From: Bauldia sp963759235
GTDB lineage: Bacteria; Pseudomonadota; Alphaproteobacteria; Rhizobiales; Kaistiaceae
DNA: 64,000 nucleotides
NCBI GenBank assembly: GCA_963759235.1
Contig: CAVWYO010000005.1
Coordinates: 620,001-684,000, forward strand
Direction: 5' to 3'
Part shown: positions 35,972 through 45,154 of the stretch, in pieces
How the letters are laid out: the number at the start of each line of letters is the position of its first letter
Position numbering within the stretch: the stretch's first letter is position 1
Notes under the pieces: generated by a model
Told to the model about the DNA's origin: nothing
What the model saw: the letters and a program-made list of their open reading frames with translations, nothing else
The model's database searches: none
Made by a program: the position numbers and the translations under genes

Positions 35972-37393
35972 ATGTCCGAAGCCGTCGTCACCCGCTTTGC
36001 CCCCTCGCCGACCGGCTATTTGCACATCGGCGGCGCCCGGACCGCCCTGTTCAACTGGCTCTACGCCCGGCACACCGGCGGCCGGATGCTGCTCCGCATC
36101 GAGGACACCGATCGCGAACGGTCCACTGACGCAGCGATCGCCGCCATTCTCGACGGCCTCAAATGGCTCGGCCTCGAATGGGATGGCGCGCCCATCTACC
36201 AATTCGCCCGTGCCGGCCGCCACCGCGAGGTCGCCGAGGCGCTGCTCGCTTCGGGCAAGGCCTATCGCGCCTACGATACGCCGGAGGAACTGAACGAGAT
36301 GCGGGCGATCGCCCGCGCCGAAGGTCGCTTCGCCCGCTATGACGGCGGCTGGCGCGACCGGGATCCGTCGGAGGCGCCGGCCGGCATCGCCCCGTCGATC
36401 CGCATCAAATCACCGCAAGGCGGCGAGACGATCGTCGAGGATCGCGTTCAGGGCCGCATCGCCTTCCCCAATGACGACCTCGACGATTTCGTCATCCTCC
36501 GGTCCGACGGAACGCCGACCTATATGCTCGCCGTCGTCGTCGACGACCACGACATGGGCGTCACCCAGATCATCCGCGGCGACGATCACCTCACCAACGC
36601 CGCCCGCCAGAAGGTCCTCTACGACGCGCTCGGCTGGCCGCTGCCGGCGCTCGCCCATATCCCGCTGATCCACGGACCGGACGGCGCCAAGCTCTCCAAG
36701 CGTCACGGAGCGCTTGGCGTTGACGCCTACCGGGCGAAGGGCTACCTGCCCTCGGCGATGCGCAATTACCTGGTTCGCCTCGGCTGGAGCCACGGCGACG
36801 ACGAGATCATGTCGACGGACCAGATGATCGCCTGGTTCGACATCTCCGGCATCGGCCGCTCGGCCGCGCGCTTCGATTTCGCCAAGCTGGAGAACCTCAA
36901 CGCCCACTACCTCCGCCAGATGGCCGATGCCGAGCTGTTGGCGACCTTGATCGACGAATTGCGCCATTTGCCGGGCGGCGACGCCTTCCAGGCCAAGCTC
37001 GATCCCGATCGCCTTCACCGGCTTCGCGAGGCGATGCCGCTTCTCAAGGAGCGCGCCAAGACGCTGGTGGAGTTGATCGACCGGGCCGAGTTCATCGTCG
37101 CGCAGCGTCCGCTCGCCATGGACGAGAAGGCGGCGGCGCTTCTCGGCCCCGAGGCGCGGGCGTTGCTCGGGCCGCTCAGGCACCGGTTGGGCTCGGTCGG
37201 GGATTGGTCGGCGCCGGCGATCGAGGAAGCCGTCAAGGCGTTTGCCGATGCCGAGGGGATCAAGCTCGGAACGATCGCCCAGCCGCTGCGCGCGGCGCTC
37301 ACCGGACGGGCCGCGTCGCCGGGGATCTTCGATGTTTTCGCCATCCTTGGGAAATCGGAGAGCTTGGCTAGAATGGCCGATCAAGTTCCCTGA
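35972..37393 (+). CDS. gltX: glutamyl-tRNA synthetase
   Basis: GltX charges tRNA-Glu. The 473-residue product has the HIGH-type motif in FAPSPTGYLHIGGARTALF near residue 18, LLRIEDTDRERST, DDHDMGVTQIIRGDDHLTN and the KMSKS motif in GAKLSKRHG. The C-terminal anticodon-binding helices follow. The gene is divergent from the toxin-antitoxin pair, and a glycosyltransferase gene begins 11 bp after it. In related genomes gltX lies between comEC and gltA; here glnS and the toxin-antitoxin pair have been added on one side and two glycosyltransferases on the other. Confidence 0.97.
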   Translation: MSEAVVTRFAPSPTGYLHIGGARTALFNWLYARHTGGRMLLRIEDTDRERSTDAAIAAILDGLKWLGLEWDGAPIYQFARAGRHREVAEALLASGKAYRAYDTPEELNEMRAIARAEGRFARYDGGWRDRDPSEAPAGIAPSIRIKSPQGGETIVEDRVQGRIAFPNDDLDDFVILRSDGTPTYMLAVVVDDHDMGVTQIIRGDDHLTNAARQKVLYDALGWPLPALAHIPLIHGPDGAKLSKRHGALGVDAYRAKGYLPSAMRNYLVRLGWSHGDDEIMSTDQMIAWFDISGIGRSAARFDFAKLENLNAHYLRQMADAELLATLIDELRHLPGGDAFQAKLDPDRLHRLREAMPLLKERAKTLVELIDRAEFIVAQRPLAMDEKAAALLGPEARALLGPLRHRLGSVGDWSAPAIEEAVKAFADAEGIKLGTIAQPLRAALTGRAASPGIFDVFAILGKSESLARMADQVP

Positions 37394-37404
37394 AGCATGG
37401 AGAG

Positions 37405-38340
37405 GTGACGGTTCCGGAACTGGCAGTGGTAGTGCTCGCGCTCGGCGCGCCCGAGGAGACGATCGACGCAGTCCGGTCCCTGTTGTCCCAGGACCCGGGC
37501 GTCGAGATCGTCGTGGTCAATTCGGGCGGCGGCGGGATGGCGGCTCGGCTTGCGGCCGCGGATATCGATGTACCGGTCGTCGAGCGCGAAGAACGCCTGT
37601 TCGTCGGGGCGGCAAGAAACCTCGGCATCCGGGCGACCCGGGCCCCCTATGTGGCCTTCCTGGCGTGCGACTGCCTGGCGACACCCGATTGGGCCCGGCA
37701 GAGGCTGGACACCCACAAGGCCGGATTCGCCGCGGTCGGCAGCGCCGTGGTCAACAGCCATCCGCGCAACATATTCGCCTGGGCCGGCCATCTTTCCCTG
37801 TGGCCGTGGCGCCTGCCGCGCGTCAAGAAGCGGGGGCTGCCATATGGCGCGTCCTACGCACGCGATCTTTTCGAGAGGTACGGCTATTTCCGCGAAGATC
37901 TGAGGACGGCGGAGGATACCGAGTTCCACGCCCGCCTGCCGATCGACAAGCAGCCGGTCTGGCAGCCTCTGGTTCAGACTATTCATCGCAATCCGACCAC
38001 CTTCACGGGTCTGCTTCGCGACCAGTTTGCTCGTGGTGCGAGGGCGGCTCGTGCCAACAACGACCTCGGGCTGGGGCGCTTTGCCTGCGGCCCGCCGACA
38101 TGGTGGCGAAGGTCGGTCGTGTCCGTCCGCATGTCGCGTAAGACCAGTAAGACGGATCGCGCCTATGTACGGCTTGCCCGACCGCTCATCCCCATCGCGG
38201 TGGCGGCTTATTGCGTCGGCGCCTGGCACTGGCAGCAATTCCATCGAAGTGCGTCTCGCGACAACCAGCCGTCGAGTCCCGGTGAACCGGCTCGGCCCGA
38301 GGCCGGGCGGAGCGAACCTCCAGGAGGCCGCTCGTGCTGA
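37405..38340 (+). CDS. glycosyltransferase family 2-like protein
   Basis: The 311-residue product has the GT-A fold pattern: VVVLALGAPEETIDAVRSLL, EIVVVNSGGGG, FVGAARNLGIRATRAPYVAFL and the DxD-like DCLATPDW. A later AEDTEFHARL resembles the EDxEF acceptor or base region. No membrane helix is clear except a short hydrophobic C-terminal segment. It starts at a GTG (37405) 11 bp after gltX, with GGAGAG immediately before it. Substrate is unknown; surface polysaccharide or lipid glycosylation is a family-based guess. It is followed by a second glycosyltransferase gene. Confidence 0.85.
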   Translation: MTVPELAVVVLALGAPEETIDAVRSLLSQDPGVEIVVVNSGGGGMAARLAAADIDVPVVEREERLFVGAARNLGIRATRAPYVAFLACDCLATPDWARQRLDTHKAGFAAVGSAVVNSHPRNIFAWAGHLSLWPWRLPRVKKRGLPYGASYARDLFERYGYFREDLRTAEDTEFHARLPIDKQPVWQPLVQTIHRNPTTFTGLLRDQFARGARAARANNDLGLGRFACGPPTWWRRSVVSVRMSRKTSKTDRAYVRLARPLIPIAVAAYCVGAWHWQQFHRSASRDNQPSSPGEPARPEAGRSEPPGGRSC

Positions 38341-38467
38341 CCAGCCCTCTCCCTGGATGCCGGAATCGGCGGATTCGCCCTGAGGCGCGGATGGGTGGGT
38401 CCGATCGTCGGCCGGCGCCGGTTGAGCTCTTCGTGCCGGCGGGCCGTCCGCGAGCGAGCGCGCTCCG

Positions 38468-39232
38468 GTGTTGACGCGGCATGCCTTCCGCGACCATTGG
38501 CTTCCGCGGAGGTTCCGTCGGAAGCCGCACATCGTGGCCGTCTTCTCGTACCGTTACGACGCGCATCTGGTTCCCGATCTGATCGAGAACCTGCGCCCGA
38601 TTGTCGGCGGCTATATTGCCCTCGACGATCGCGGCGCCGAAGAATTGTTCAGCCCCGAGCCGCCACGACGCCGTAGACTGATCCGGGCAGCGCGGGACAT
38701 GGGAGCACAATGGGTGCTCAGCATCGATCCCGACGAGCGCCTTGAGCGGGCAGCCGCCGAGGTGCTGCCCCGCCTGACCGCGGTTTCCGAACCCGTGAGC
38801 CTGGGATTTTGGCTTCGCGAGCTGTACGCGCCGGATGCTTACCGCGTCGACGGCTTTTGGGGCACGAAAGTGCGCTACCGGCTGTTTCCGTTGCTGGAAG
38901 GCCAGCGGTTCTCCAAACAGCCGCTGCACGCGCCGCCGCATCCCCGTCAGTACGCGCAGCGGCTGACCGGCCTCAACCTCTACCACCTGAAGATGATCAC
39001 GCGTGACCGTCGGGTGGCGCGGCGCGACCTGTACAGGATGCTTGACCCCGAAAATGCGTTGCAGCCGATGGGGTACGACTATCTTGCCGACGACGAGGGC
39101 GCGCAACTGGAGCAGATTGCGCCCGACCGCGGCTATTGGCCGCCGCATCGAGATGACGGTGGGTCGTGGATGGGCGACCTTGGCTCCGGCCGCGCCGAGA
39201 ACTCCCCATCAGCGCCGTCAGGCAAGCGATGA
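38468..39232 (+). CDS. glycosyltransferase family 2-like protein
   Basis: The 254-residue product has ILDDRGAEE-like strands (GGYIALDDRGAEELF), then RAARDMGAQWVLSIDPDERLE, whose DPDE fits the metal-binding DxD site of GT-A enzymes. FWLRELYAPDAYRVDGFWG and YHLKMITRDRRVARRDLY follow, as in the Glyco_tranf_2-like proteins that act on surface sugars. The start is a GTG at 38468; no strong Shine-Dalgarno precedes it. It forms a pair with the preceding gene. Target sugar is unknown. Confidence 0.75.
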   Translation: MLTRHAFRDHWLPRRFRRKPHIVAVFSYRYDAHLVPDLIENLRPIVGGYIALDDRGAEELFSPEPPRRRRLIRAARDMGAQWVLSIDPDERLERAAAEVLPRLTAVSEPVSLGFWLRELYAPDAYRVDGFWGTKVRYRLFPLLEGQRFSKQPLHAPPHPRQYAQRLTGLNLYHLKMITRDRRVARRDLYRMLDPENALQPMGYDYLADDEGAQLEQIAPDRGYWPPHRDDGGSWMGDLGSGRAENSPSAPSGKR

Positions 39233-39325
39233 GAGCCGCGTCGCCCGCTTGCTCCGTGGACTTACCGCGCCGCAGCAATATAATCCATTCCAACGCGATC
39301 CCCTGGAACACGATTGGAGGCTGCC

Positions 39326-40675
39326 GTGGCTAATGCGAGCGAAATGGACGCCCCTGCGACGCCCCGCGAGCAACCGACCGAGGCGCGACCGGCAACCGCG
39401 CGGCTGAGCATCGACGCGCAGGATTGGGACTTCCCGGTGCGCAGTGGCACGCTGGGGCCCGAAGTCGTCGATATCTCCACGCTCTACCGCGAAACCGGGC
39501 GCTTCACCTACGATCCGGGCTTCACGTCGACCGCCTCGTGCGAATCCAAGATCACCTTCATCGACGGCGACGAGGGCATTCTTCTCTATCGCGGCTATCC
39601 GATTGACCAACTCGCCGAGCACGGCGATTTCCTCGAGACGTGCTATCTGCTGCTCTACGGGGAGCTGCCGACCGCCGCCCAGAAGGCCGATTTCGACCAC
39701 CGCGTGACTTATCACACGATGGTGCACGAGCAGATGACGCGGTTCTTCACCGGCTTCCGCCGCGACGCCCATCCGATGGCGGTCATGTGCGGCGTGGTCG
39801 GCGCCATGTCGGCCTTCTATCACGACTCGACCGACATTTCGGATCCGTATCAGCGGATGGTTGCCTCGCTTCGCATGATCGCGAAGATGCCGACCATCGC
39901 CGCCATGGCGTTCAAATATCACGTCGGCCAGCCCTTCGTTTATCCGCTCAATTCCCTCGACTATGCGTCGAACTTCCTGCGGATGTGCTTCGCGGTGCCT
40001 TGCGAGGAGTACAAGGTCAATCCGGTGCTGTCGCGCGCCATGGACCGCATCTTCATCCTCCATGCCGACCATGAGCAGAACGCCTCGACATCGACCGTCC
40101 GGCTGGCCGGCTCGTCGGGTGCCAATCCATTCGCGTGCATCGCGGCGGGCATTGCATGTTTGTGGGGGCCTGCTCATGGCGGGGCGAACGAGGCCGCCCT
40201 CAACATGCTGCAGGAGATCGGCACTATCGACCGGATCCCTGATTTCATCGCCCGCGCCAAGGACAAGGACGATCCGTTCCGGCTGATGGGCTTCGGCCAC
40301 CGCGTCTACAAGAATTACGACCCGCGGGCGAAAATCATGCAGAAGACCTGCCACGAGGTCCTTGCCGAGCTCGGTATCCAGGATGATCCGCTCCTCGAGG
40401 TGGCGATGGAGCTCGAGCGGATCGCCGTGACCGATGAGTATTTCATCGAAAAGAAGCTCTATCCGAATATCGACTTCTACTCGGGAATCACGCTGAAGGC
40501 GCTTGGTTTCCCGACCACCATGTTCACCGTCCTCTTCGCACTGGCGCGCACCGTCGGCTGGATCGCCCAGTGGAAGGAAATGGTCGAGGATGCGTCCCAG
40601 AAGATCGGGCGTCCGCGCCAACTCTATACGGGCGAGGACCAGCGCGACTACGTCCCAATCTCGAAACGGCGGTGA
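39326..40675 (+). CDS. gltA: citrate synthase
   Basis: GltA condenses oxaloacetate and acetyl-CoA to citrate and opens the TCA cycle. The 449-residue product contains the active-site blocks FILHADHEQNASTSTVRL, GPAHGGANEAAL and GFGHRVYKNYDPRAK, as in the hexameric proteobacterial type. A leader of about 25 residues rich in Ala and Pro precedes the core. The start is taken as GTG at 39326 because GGAGG at 39316-39320 stands at ideal distance; a TTG at 39314 would overlap that site. It converges with lpxB, 13 bp away. Confidence 0.96.
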   Translation: MANASEMDAPATPREQPTEARPATARLSIDAQDWDFPVRSGTLGPEVVDISTLYRETGRFTYDPGFTSTASCESKITFIDGDEGILLYRGYPIDQLAEHGDFLETCYLLLYGELPTAAQKADFDHRVTYHTMVHEQMTRFFTGFRRDAHPMAVMCGVVGAMSAFYHDSTDISDPYQRMVASLRMIAKMPTIAAMAFKYHVGQPFVYPLNSLDYASNFLRMCFAVPCEEYKVNPVLSRAMDRIFILHADHEQNASTSTVRLAGSSGANPFACIAAGIACLWGPAHGGANEAALNMLQEIGTIDRIPDFIARAKDKDDPFRLMGFGHRVYKNYDPRAKIMQKTCHEVLAELGIQDDPLLEVAMELERIAVTDEYFIEKKLYPNIDFYSGITLKALGFPTTMFTVLFALARTVGWIAQWKEMVEDASQKIGRPRQLYTGEDQRDYVPISKRR

Positions 40676-40688
40676 ACCGCGACGGCCG

Positions 40689-41873
40689 TCAGCTTCGCGC
40701 CGTCGCCTGCCGTTGTTCGGCCGTGCCGAGCACCAGATCGGCCGCCAGGCCGCTCGGAGTCCCGCCCTCTACCGCCATCAGCGCGTCAAGGCGGGCAAAA
40801 GCCGCGATCTGAGCCTGTCGCTCCGGTGTCTCGTCGAACAGCCGGCTGAGGGCGGCCGACAGCTTCTCGGGCGTGCTGTCACTGTCGAGAAACTCGGGAA
40901 TTTCGTTGGTGCCGGTGATCAGGTTGGGCAGGACGAAGGAGTTGATCCGCGCCAGGGTGTACTTGAAGGGCTTCACGAACGGATCGACACGATAGGCAAC
41001 CACCATCGGCACGCCGGAGAGCGCCAGTTCCAGCGTTACCGTGCCGGAGGCGGCGAGTGCGACGTGGGCGCGGCGAAAGGCGGCATATTTTTCGGCTTCG
41101 CCCACGATAACGGTCGGTTTCACCGGCCAGTCGGCCGCCCGCGCCCGGATCTCGGCGGCCAGGCGCGGCACCGCCGGCAGGATGATCTCCATCGGCCCGC
41201 GGTCCGCCACAAGACGCCCGACGGTCTCGCCGAACGGCTGCATCAGCCGCTTGATCTCGCCGTGGCGGCTTCCCGGCAGGACGACTAGGTTCGGTCGGTT
41301 GGCCTGACCAAGCGGCTTGCGTTCGCCGGCGCCGGGGCGCAGGCGGTCCAATCTCTGGATCAAAGGGTGCCCGACATATGTGCAGGCCGGCCCACCCAGT
41401 CGCTTATGGACGTCGGGCTCGAACGGCAGGATCGCCAGAATCTGGTCGACAAATCCGGCGATCCACCGCGCGCGGCTCGGGCGCCACACCCAGACGGTTG
41501 GCGAGACGTATTCGACGATGGGAATCGTTGCTTTCCATTTTCTCACCCGGCGGGCCACGCCGAGATTGAAGCCGGGGCAATCGATGATGACCAGCACGTT
41601 GGGATCGGCGCTGACGACGTCCCTCGCCGTCTTCTGCATCTTGGCAAGGATGCGATGGGCGTTGGCGATGATCGCCGAGATGCCGTGATAAGCGATCTCA
41701 TGCATCGGAAAGAGCGACGTGAGGCCGTGCGCCTCCATGCGCTCGCCGCCGACCCCGACGAAGCGAATACGATCGCCGAGACGGTCCTTCAGCGCCTCCA
41801 TCAGCTGCGCGCCGAGGTTGTCGCCGGACTCTTCGCCGGCTATCAAGAACGCCGTGAACGGCCGCTCGGTCAC
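40689..41873 (-). CDS. lpxB: lipid-A-disaccharide synthase
   Basis: LpxB joins UDP-2,3-diacylglucosamine and lipid X to make the lipid A disaccharide at the inner membrane. The 394-residue product has FLIAGEESGDNLGAQLM at the N-terminus, VLVIIDCPGFNLGVARRVR, YVSPTVWVWRPSRARWI and VVLPGSRHGEIKRLM, all GT19 blocks. It is the last gene of the long minus-strand run and overlaps lpxI by 4 bp. Confidence 0.97.
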   Translation of the reverse strand: MTERPFTAFLIAGEESGDNLGAQLMEALKDRLGDRIRFVGVGGERMEAHGLTSLFPMHEIAYHGISAIIANAHRILAKMQKTARDVVSADPNVLVIIDCPGFNLGVARRVRKWKATIPIVEYVSPTVWVWRPSRARWIAGFVDQILAILPFEPDVHKRLGGPACTYVGHPLIQRLDRLRPGAGERKPLGQANRPNLVVLPGSRHGEIKRLMQPFGETVGRLVADRGPMEIILPAVPRLAAEIRARAADWPVKPTVIVGEAEKYAAFRRAHVALAASGTVTLELALSGVPMVVAYRVDPFVKPFKYTLARINSFVLPNLITGTNEIPEFLDSDSTPEKLSAALSRLFDETPERQAQIAAFARLDALMAVEGGTPSGLAADLVLGTAEQRQATARS

Positions 41874-42736
41874 CCGCGCTCCTCCCGGTCGGAGGCCTGT
41901 CCGACGATGAACATCTCACTCCGATCGGTGAGTTTCACCGCCTCCGCGCGATCGACGATCATCACCCGCCCCGCCTCGACCGCGATCCCGGCAAGGCCGA
42001 TCTCCGCCGCAGCCTTGACGGTCGCCAGTCCGACCGTCGGCATGTCGACGCGAAGATCCTGCTGGGGCTTGGCGCATTTGGCCAGAACGCCAGCCCGTCC
42101 GCTCCATTTGAGGCGGCCTGCCTTGCGGAGGGACGCCACGCGTTCAAGCATGGCGTCGGTCCCCTCCGCCGCTTCGAGCGCTACAATGCGCCCGTTGACG
42201 GCTACCGCGGCCTGGCCGGCATCGATCAGGCCGATCGCTCGTGCTGCCTGCATGGCCCGGCTTACATCCCGGCGGGTGGTGGCCGCCGGAGCGCGCCGTC
42301 CGAGCACCCCTTCCCGGGCCACCAGATCGGGGGCGACCTCGTGAGCGCCGATCACCTTGTAGCCAAGCTGCCCGAACAGCTTGATGACGCCGCTCAGAAG
42401 GTCGTTGTCGCCGCTGGAGAGGAGGCCGAGCACCTTCGGGACGATGCGTATCGCGCCAAGATCGAGCTTGAACCTGCTGAAGTCGGGTCGCACGCGGATA
42501 TTCCCGATCAGCACGAGTTCGCCGACGCCGTGTTCGGCGAAAAGCGCCTGCATGCGGCCGATCTGGCCCCATTTGAGGAATTCATGCGGATAGGCGGCGA
42601 TGCCGGGGTCGGCCTCGCCGTCGATGCCTATGATGAAGACACGCCGCCCGGCATGGGCCGCCGCTTCGGCGACATAAAGCGGAACGGTGCCGCCGCCGGC
42701 TACGATCCCGAGTGGTTCACCCTTTGCCGCTGCCAT
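41870..42736 (-). CDS. lpxI: UDP-2,3-diacylglucosamine diphosphatase LpxI
   Basis: LpxI hydrolyses UDP-2,3-diacylglucosamine to lipid X and UMP; it replaces LpxH in most alphaproteobacteria. The 288-residue product begins MAAAKGEPLGIVAGGGTVPL and shows HEFLKWGQIGRM, the DNDLLSGVIKLFGQLGYKV block and CAKPQQDLRVDMPTVGLATV, with the C-terminal GIAVEAGRVMIVDR. It lies between lpxA and lpxB and overlaps lpxB by 4 bp. Confidence 0.95.
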   Translation of the reverse strand: MAAAKGEPLGIVAGGGTVPLYVAEAAAHAGRRVFIIGIDGEADPGIAAYPHEFLKWGQIGRMQALFAEHGVGELVLIGNIRVRPDFSRFKLDLGAIRIVPKVLGLLSSGDNDLLSGVIKLFGQLGYKVIGAHEVAPDLVAREGVLGRRAPAATTRRDVSRAMQAARAIGLIDAGQAAVAVNGRIVALEAAEGTDAMLERVASLRKAGRLKWSGRAGVLAKCAKPQQDLRVDMPTVGLATVKAAAEIGLAGIAVEAGRVMIVDRAEAVKLTDRSEMFIVGQASDREERG

Positions 42737-42758
42737 GGTCCAGCGATTCGTTTGTAAC

Positions 42759-43547
42759 TCAGTCCCGCGGCATACACAGGGGGCGGTCGCCGCCGGCCCG
42801 GATAAAATCGACGATCATCATGACCGCCGGAACGTCGGCATATTTCTCCGCCACCCGATCGACGCGCTCGGCGCGGGTTCCTTCGCCGGTGAAGACCGCC
42901 TTGTACGCCGCGCGCAGCGCGTGGATCGTGGGCCGATCGAAGCCGCGCCGCTTCAAGCCCACCACGTTGAGCCCGCCGATCTCGGCGCGCTGGCCGATCG
43001 CCGACACGAAAGGGATCACGTCCATGGTGACGCCCGACACGCCGCCGATGAAGGCGTGGGCGCCGACCCGACAGTGCTGCTGAATCGCCGACAGGCCACC
43101 CAGGATCGCGTGCTCGCCGATTTCGACATGGCCGCCCAGGGTTGCATTGTTGACCATTACCACGTCGTCGCCGACGACGCAGTCGTGGGCAACGTGGGCG
43201 CCGATCATCAGGAAGCAGTGCTTTCCGATCGTCGTCTTGCCGCGGCCGCGGCCGGTGCCGCGATGGACGGTGACCTGTTCGCGGATGATGCAATCGGGGC
43301 CGATTTCGACCGAGGTCGGCTCGTCGCGGTAGCTGGTGTCCTGCGGCGGTCCGCCGATCGCGGTGAACGGGAAGATCACCGTCCGGGCGCCGATCCTCGC
43401 ATGACCATCGATCAGCACGTGGGAGTGGACGATCACGCCCTCTTCGAGTTCGGCGTCGGGGCCGATGATGGAAAAGGGGCCGACGGTGACATTTGCGGCG
43501 ATCCGCGCGCCGTCCACGACGATTGCCGTGGGGTGTATCTTTGCCAT
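42759..43547 (-). CDS. lpxA: UDP-N-acetylglucosamine acyltransferase
   Basis: LpxA puts the first hydroxy-acyl chain on UDP-GlcNAc in lipid A synthesis. The 262-residue product is built of left-handed beta-helix hexapeptide repeats (IHPTAIVVDGARIAANVTVG, AHVAHDCVVGDDVVMVNNAT) with the catalytic histidine in GAHVAHDC and the C-terminal helical domain (NVVGLKRRGFDR). It is 9 bp from the fabZ stop and shares its operon. Confidence 0.97.
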   Translation of the reverse strand: MAKIHPTAIVVDGARIAANVTVGPFSIIGPDAELEEGVIVHSHVLIDGHARIGARTVIFPFTAIGGPPQDTSYRDEPTSVEIGPDCIIREQVTVHRGTGRGRGKTTIGKHCFLMIGAHVAHDCVVGDDVVMVNNATLGGHVEIGEHAILGGLSAIQQHCRVGAHAFIGGVSGVTMDVIPFVSAIGQRAEIGGLNVVGLKRRGFDRPTIHALRAAYKAVFTGEGTRAERVDRVAEKYADVPAVMMIVDFIRAGGDRPLCMPRD

Positions 43548-43556
43548 TTGCGGGAA

Positions 43557-44015
43557 CTACTCGTCTGCGATTAGGGCGCTGATCGTCGCCTCAGCTACCT
43601 TGGTTCCGTCCACCAGCGCCACAGCCGTGAACTTCCAGATGTTGGTACGGTTGCGGATCTTGCGCACGTGATACTCGACCGTGTCTCCCGGGAATACCGG
43701 CCGCCGGAACTTCGCCTGATCGATGGTCATGAAATAGACGACCTTGGGGCTGTCCTTGCCCCGGGCGAGGATGCAGATGGCACCGGCCGTCTGCGCCATC
43801 CCCTCGATCAGCAGAACCCCCGGCATGATCGGCATCGAGGGGAAATGACCGGCGAAATAGGGTTCGTTGATCGTCACGTTCTTGATGCCGACCGCCGAAT
43901 TGTCGGCGTCGATGTTGACGATTCGATCGACCATCAGGAACGGAAAGCGATGCGGCAGCAATTTGTAGATTGCGTGGATATCGAGACTGACTACCCCGGC
44001 CGCGTCATTCGCCAT
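43557..44015 (-). CDS. fabZ: 3-hydroxyacyl-[ACP] dehydratase
   Basis: FabZ dehydrates beta-hydroxyacyl-ACP in fatty acid elongation and competes with LpxA and LpxD for the same substrate. The product of about 152 residues has IYKLLPHRFPFLMVDRI, the active-site histidine in YFAGHFPSMPIMPGVLLIEGMAQ with its glutamate, and PGDTVEYHV. The ATG at 44015 is preferred to that at 44024 because AAGGA lies at correct distance. It overlaps the end of lpxD by about 11 bp. Confidence 0.96.
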   Translation of the reverse strand: MANDAAGVVSLDIHAIYKLLPHRFPFLMVDRIVNIDADNSAVGIKNVTINEPYFAGHFPSMPIMPGVLLIEGMAQTAGAICILARGKDSPKVVYFMTIDQAKFRRPVFPGDTVEYHVRKIRNRTNIWKFTAVALVDGTKVAEATISALIADE

Positions 44016-45087
44016 CGGGACCATCCTTGCCCTGCCCGGCGCCGCGCGGCGCGCCAGCGCGGCGGACGAGCCGTTGAAGCGTCCGCATTTGGCTGTACCA
44101 TTTGTCCACCGGAAGGGCCGGGTAGCCGCCCCAGGTCTCGCCCGCCGGGATGTTGGTGTGAACGGCGGCCGCGGCGGCGACCCTGGCGCCGTCGCCGATC
44201 GTCACGTGATCCCGGATACCGGCGTTGCCCCCGAGCATGACGAAATCGCCGATGGTGACGCTCCCTGAGATGCCGACCTGCCCGGCAATCAGGCAGTGGC
44301 GACCGATCACGACGTTGTGGCCGATCTGGACCAGATTGTCGATCTTTGTACCTTCCCCGACGATCGTGTCCCGATTGCTGCCGCGATCTATCGTGGTGTT
44401 GGCGCCGATCTCGACGTCGTCCTGAACGATGACACGGCCGATCTGGGGGATCTTGAGGTGTCCGGCCGAGCCGGGGACATAGCCGAAGCCGTCCTGGCCG
44501 ATCCGCACGCCCGGGTGCAGCACGACGCGGTTTCCCACGAGCGCATGGACCACGGACACGCCCGGAGCGATCGACACCTCGCGTCCGATCCTGACCCCCG
44601 GTCCGACAACGCTTCCCGCCCCGATCAGCGTATCGGCACCGATCTCGGCGCCGGGCCCGACGACGGCGCCGAGTTCGACCGTCACTCCCTTTTCAAGTCG
44701 GGCGGTCGCCGCGACATAAGCGCCCGGCGAAATACCGCCCTCGCCGGTCACCCCGGTCGGCCGCAGGGCCGCCGGATAGAAGTAGCCCGTCAGGATCGCG
44801 TAGGCCCGGTCCGGCGAAGCCGTCACCAGCACGACCGTCGACGGCGGCGCCAGCAGCACGTCGCGCTGGGCGATGAAGCACGCGCCGGCCTTGGTCGCCG
44901 CGAGGGCGTCGGCGAGCCGCCGTGTCTCGAAATAGCTGGCGTCCGCCGGCCCGGCGTGATCGAGGGGCGCGACCCCCTGAATCAGCCGCTCGGTCTCAGT
45001 CGGATCGGCGATCACGGCGCCGGTCAGCACCGCGATCTTTTCCAGCGTGATCGGCGTCGGCTCGTCGAAGAAGCCGGGTTCCGTCAT
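44005..45087 (-). CDS. lpxD: UDP-3-O-(3-hydroxyacyl)glucosamine N-acyltransferase
   Basis: LpxD adds the N-linked hydroxy-acyl chain in lipid A synthesis. The 360-residue product has an N-terminal uridine-binding domain (ISVE-like ITLEKIAVLTGAVIADP), then left-handed beta-helix repeats (TVELGAVVGPGAEIGADTLI, IGHNVVIGRHCLIAGQVG) with the catalytic histidine in QIGHNVVIG, and a C-terminal helix (KWYSQMRTLQRLVRR). The ATG at 45087 gives the family N-terminus; one at 45120 adds an unconserved leader. fabZ overlaps its end. Confidence 0.95.
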   Translation of the reverse strand: MTEPGFFDEPTPITLEKIAVLTGAVIADPTETERLIQGVAPLDHAGPADASYFETRRLADALAATKAGACFIAQRDVLLAPPSTVVLVTASPDRAYAILTGYFYPAALRPTGVTGEGGISPGAYVAATARLEKGVTVELGAVVGPGAEIGADTLIGAGSVVGPGVRIGREVSIAPGVSVVHALVGNRVVLHPGVRIGQDGFGYVPGSAGHLKIPQIGRVIVQDDVEIGANTTIDRGSNRDTIVGEGTKIDNLVQIGHNVVIGRHCLIAGQVGISGSVTIGDFVMLGGNAGIRDHVTIGDGARVAAAAAVHTNIPAGETWGGYPALPVDKWYSQMRTLQRLVRRAGAPRGAGQGKDGPDGE

Positions 45088-45154
45088 CGCCCGAACCCGA
45101 GAAGCAAAAAGGGCCGCCATTGGTCAGGCGGCCCTCCAATCACTGTCGCAACGG